The position numbers and the translations under genes are program-made. The notes under the pieces are model-generated. The model saw only the letters and a program-made list of their open reading frames with translations, was not told the origin of the DNA and searched no databases. From positions 64,650 through 70,980 of the forward strand of contig KL569112.1 of NCBI GenBank assembly GCA_000715635.1: a stretch of DNA of 6,331 nucleotides. Direction: 5' to 3'. Shown here piece after piece: positions 5,642 to 6,331 of the stretch. This stretch comes from Streptomyces violaceus. GTDB taxonomy: Bacteria; Actinomycetota; Actinomycetes; Streptomycetales; Streptomycetaceae. The number at the start of each line of letters is the position of its first letter. Position 1 is the stretch's first letter.

Positions 5642-6331
5642 GCAGAAGCAGGACGCGCGGATCCCCACCGTCGTCGCGGACGACCTGCACATCGTCTACC
5701 GCGTCAACGGCGCCAAGTCCGGAAAGGGCAGCGCCACCGCCGCCCTCAGCCGCATCCTGAAGCGGGGCTCCGACGACGCGGCGCGGGGCGTGCGCAAGGT
5801 GCACGCCGTACGCGGAGTCTCCTTCGTGGCGTACCGCGGCGAGGCCATCGGCCTGATCGGCTCCAACGGCTCCGGCAAGTCGACCCTGCTGCGTGCCATC
5901 GCCGGTCTGCTGCCCGCCGAGCAGGGCAAGGTCTACACCGACGGCCAGCCCTCTCTCCTCGGCGTCAACGCGGCCCTGATGAATGACCTCACCGGCGAGC
6001 GGAACGTCATATTGGGCGGGCTCGCCATGGGCATGTCCCGCGAGGAGATCAAGGACCGCTACCAGCAGATCGTCGACTTCTCCGGCATCAACGAGAAGGG
6101 CGACTTCATCACCCTGCCCATGCGGACCTACTCCTCCGGCATGGCGGCCCGGCTCCGCTTCTCCATCGCCGCGGCCAAGGACCACGACGTCCTGATGATC
6201 GACGAGGCCCTGGCCACCGGCGACCGCAAGTTCCAGAAGCGCTCCGAGGACCGCATCCGGGAGCTGCGCAAGGAAGCCGGCACCGTGTTTCTGGTCAGCC
6301 ACAACAACAAGTCGATCCGCGACACCTGCGA
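5634..6331 (+). CDS. ABC transporter ATPase, polysaccharide/teichoic acid export (TagH/Wzt type; 3' partial)
   Basis: The frame is open from GTG 5634 to the right edge (232 full codons), so the C-terminus is missing. The nucleotide-binding domain is essentially complete: Walker A GSNGSGKST (residues 76-84), the export-family segment LLGVNAALMNDLTGERNV (108-125), the signature YSSGMAARLRFS (166-177), Walker B VLMIDE (186-191) with D190 and E191, the D-loop TGD (195-197) and the switch histidine H223 in VSHN. The YSSGM form of the signature and the LTGERN segment are characteristic of TagH/Wzt ATPases. A basic, Gly/Ser-rich insertion (about 25-55) before the conserved VHAVRGVSF is longer than in a minimal ATPase. 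It would power export through the permease encoded just upstream. Whether it carries a Wzt-like carbohydrate-binding C-terminal domain cannot be seen here. Confidence 0.93.
   Translation, partial: MAEQKQDARIPTVVADDLHIVYRVNGAKSGKGSATAALSRILKRGSDDAARGVRKVHAVRGVSFVAYRGEAIGLIGSNGSGKSTLLRAIAGLLPAEQGKVYTDGQPSLLGVNAALMNDLTGERNVILGGLAMGMSREEIKDRYQQIVDFSGINEKGDFITLPMRTYSSGMAARLRFSIAAAKDHDVLMIDEALATGDRKFQKRSEDRIRELRKEAGTVFLVSHNNKSIRDTC

Noticed and set aside
1..6331. Search for RNA genes, CRISPR arrays, insertion sequences, attachment sites and TTA codons
   Set aside because: Coding density leaves only one 100-base gap; no tRNA-like cloverleaf, spaced repeat array, transposase or terminal inverted repeats were seen, and no in-frame TTA codon was found by eye.

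Overview
The window is very GC-rich, with codons ending almost always in G or C, GTG starts and tightly overlapping genes. Together with protein sequences that resemble streptomycete families, this points to a high-GC actinomycete, most likely Streptomyces. Every gene lies on the + strand. I see no mobile element, RNA gene, CRISPR array or broken gene, and no in-frame TTA codon in the readable genes.

Layout: five genes run head to tail with overlapping ends (1-4611). They are (1) the C-terminal part of a CDP-alcohol phosphotransferase fused to a second membrane domain, (2) a LicC-like nucleotidyltransferase, probably a cytidylyltransferase, (3) a dehydrogenase of the glycerol-1-phosphate dehydrogenase/AraM type, (4) a second, six-helix CDP-alcohol phosphotransferase homologue lacking the last catalytic aspartate of its family motif, and (5) a family 2 glycosyltransferase. 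A 100-base gap (4612-4711) follows, the only intergenic space in the window. It holds a tandem 10-base repeat and a GC-rich hairpin. After it come (6) an ABC-2 type polysaccharide/teichoic-acid exporter permease (TagG/Wzm type) and (7) its ATPase (TagH/Wzt type), cut by the right edge of the window.

Read together, the genes suggest a surface-glycopolymer or phosphoglycolipid pathway. The dehydrogenase would make a polyol phosphate (sn-glycerol-1-phosphate by homology), the nucleotidyltransferase would activate it as a CDP-alcohol, and the membrane phosphotransferases would pass the phospho-alcohol to a lipid or glycan acceptor. The glycosyltransferase would add sugars, and the ABC pair would carry the lipid-linked product across the membrane. 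The protein families are well supported. The substrates, the end product and the link between the two gene groups are inference. The unusual points are the G1P-type enzyme beside a CDP-activating enzyme in a bacterium, and the pairing of a complete CDP-alcohol phosphotransferase motif with one missing its catalytic base.
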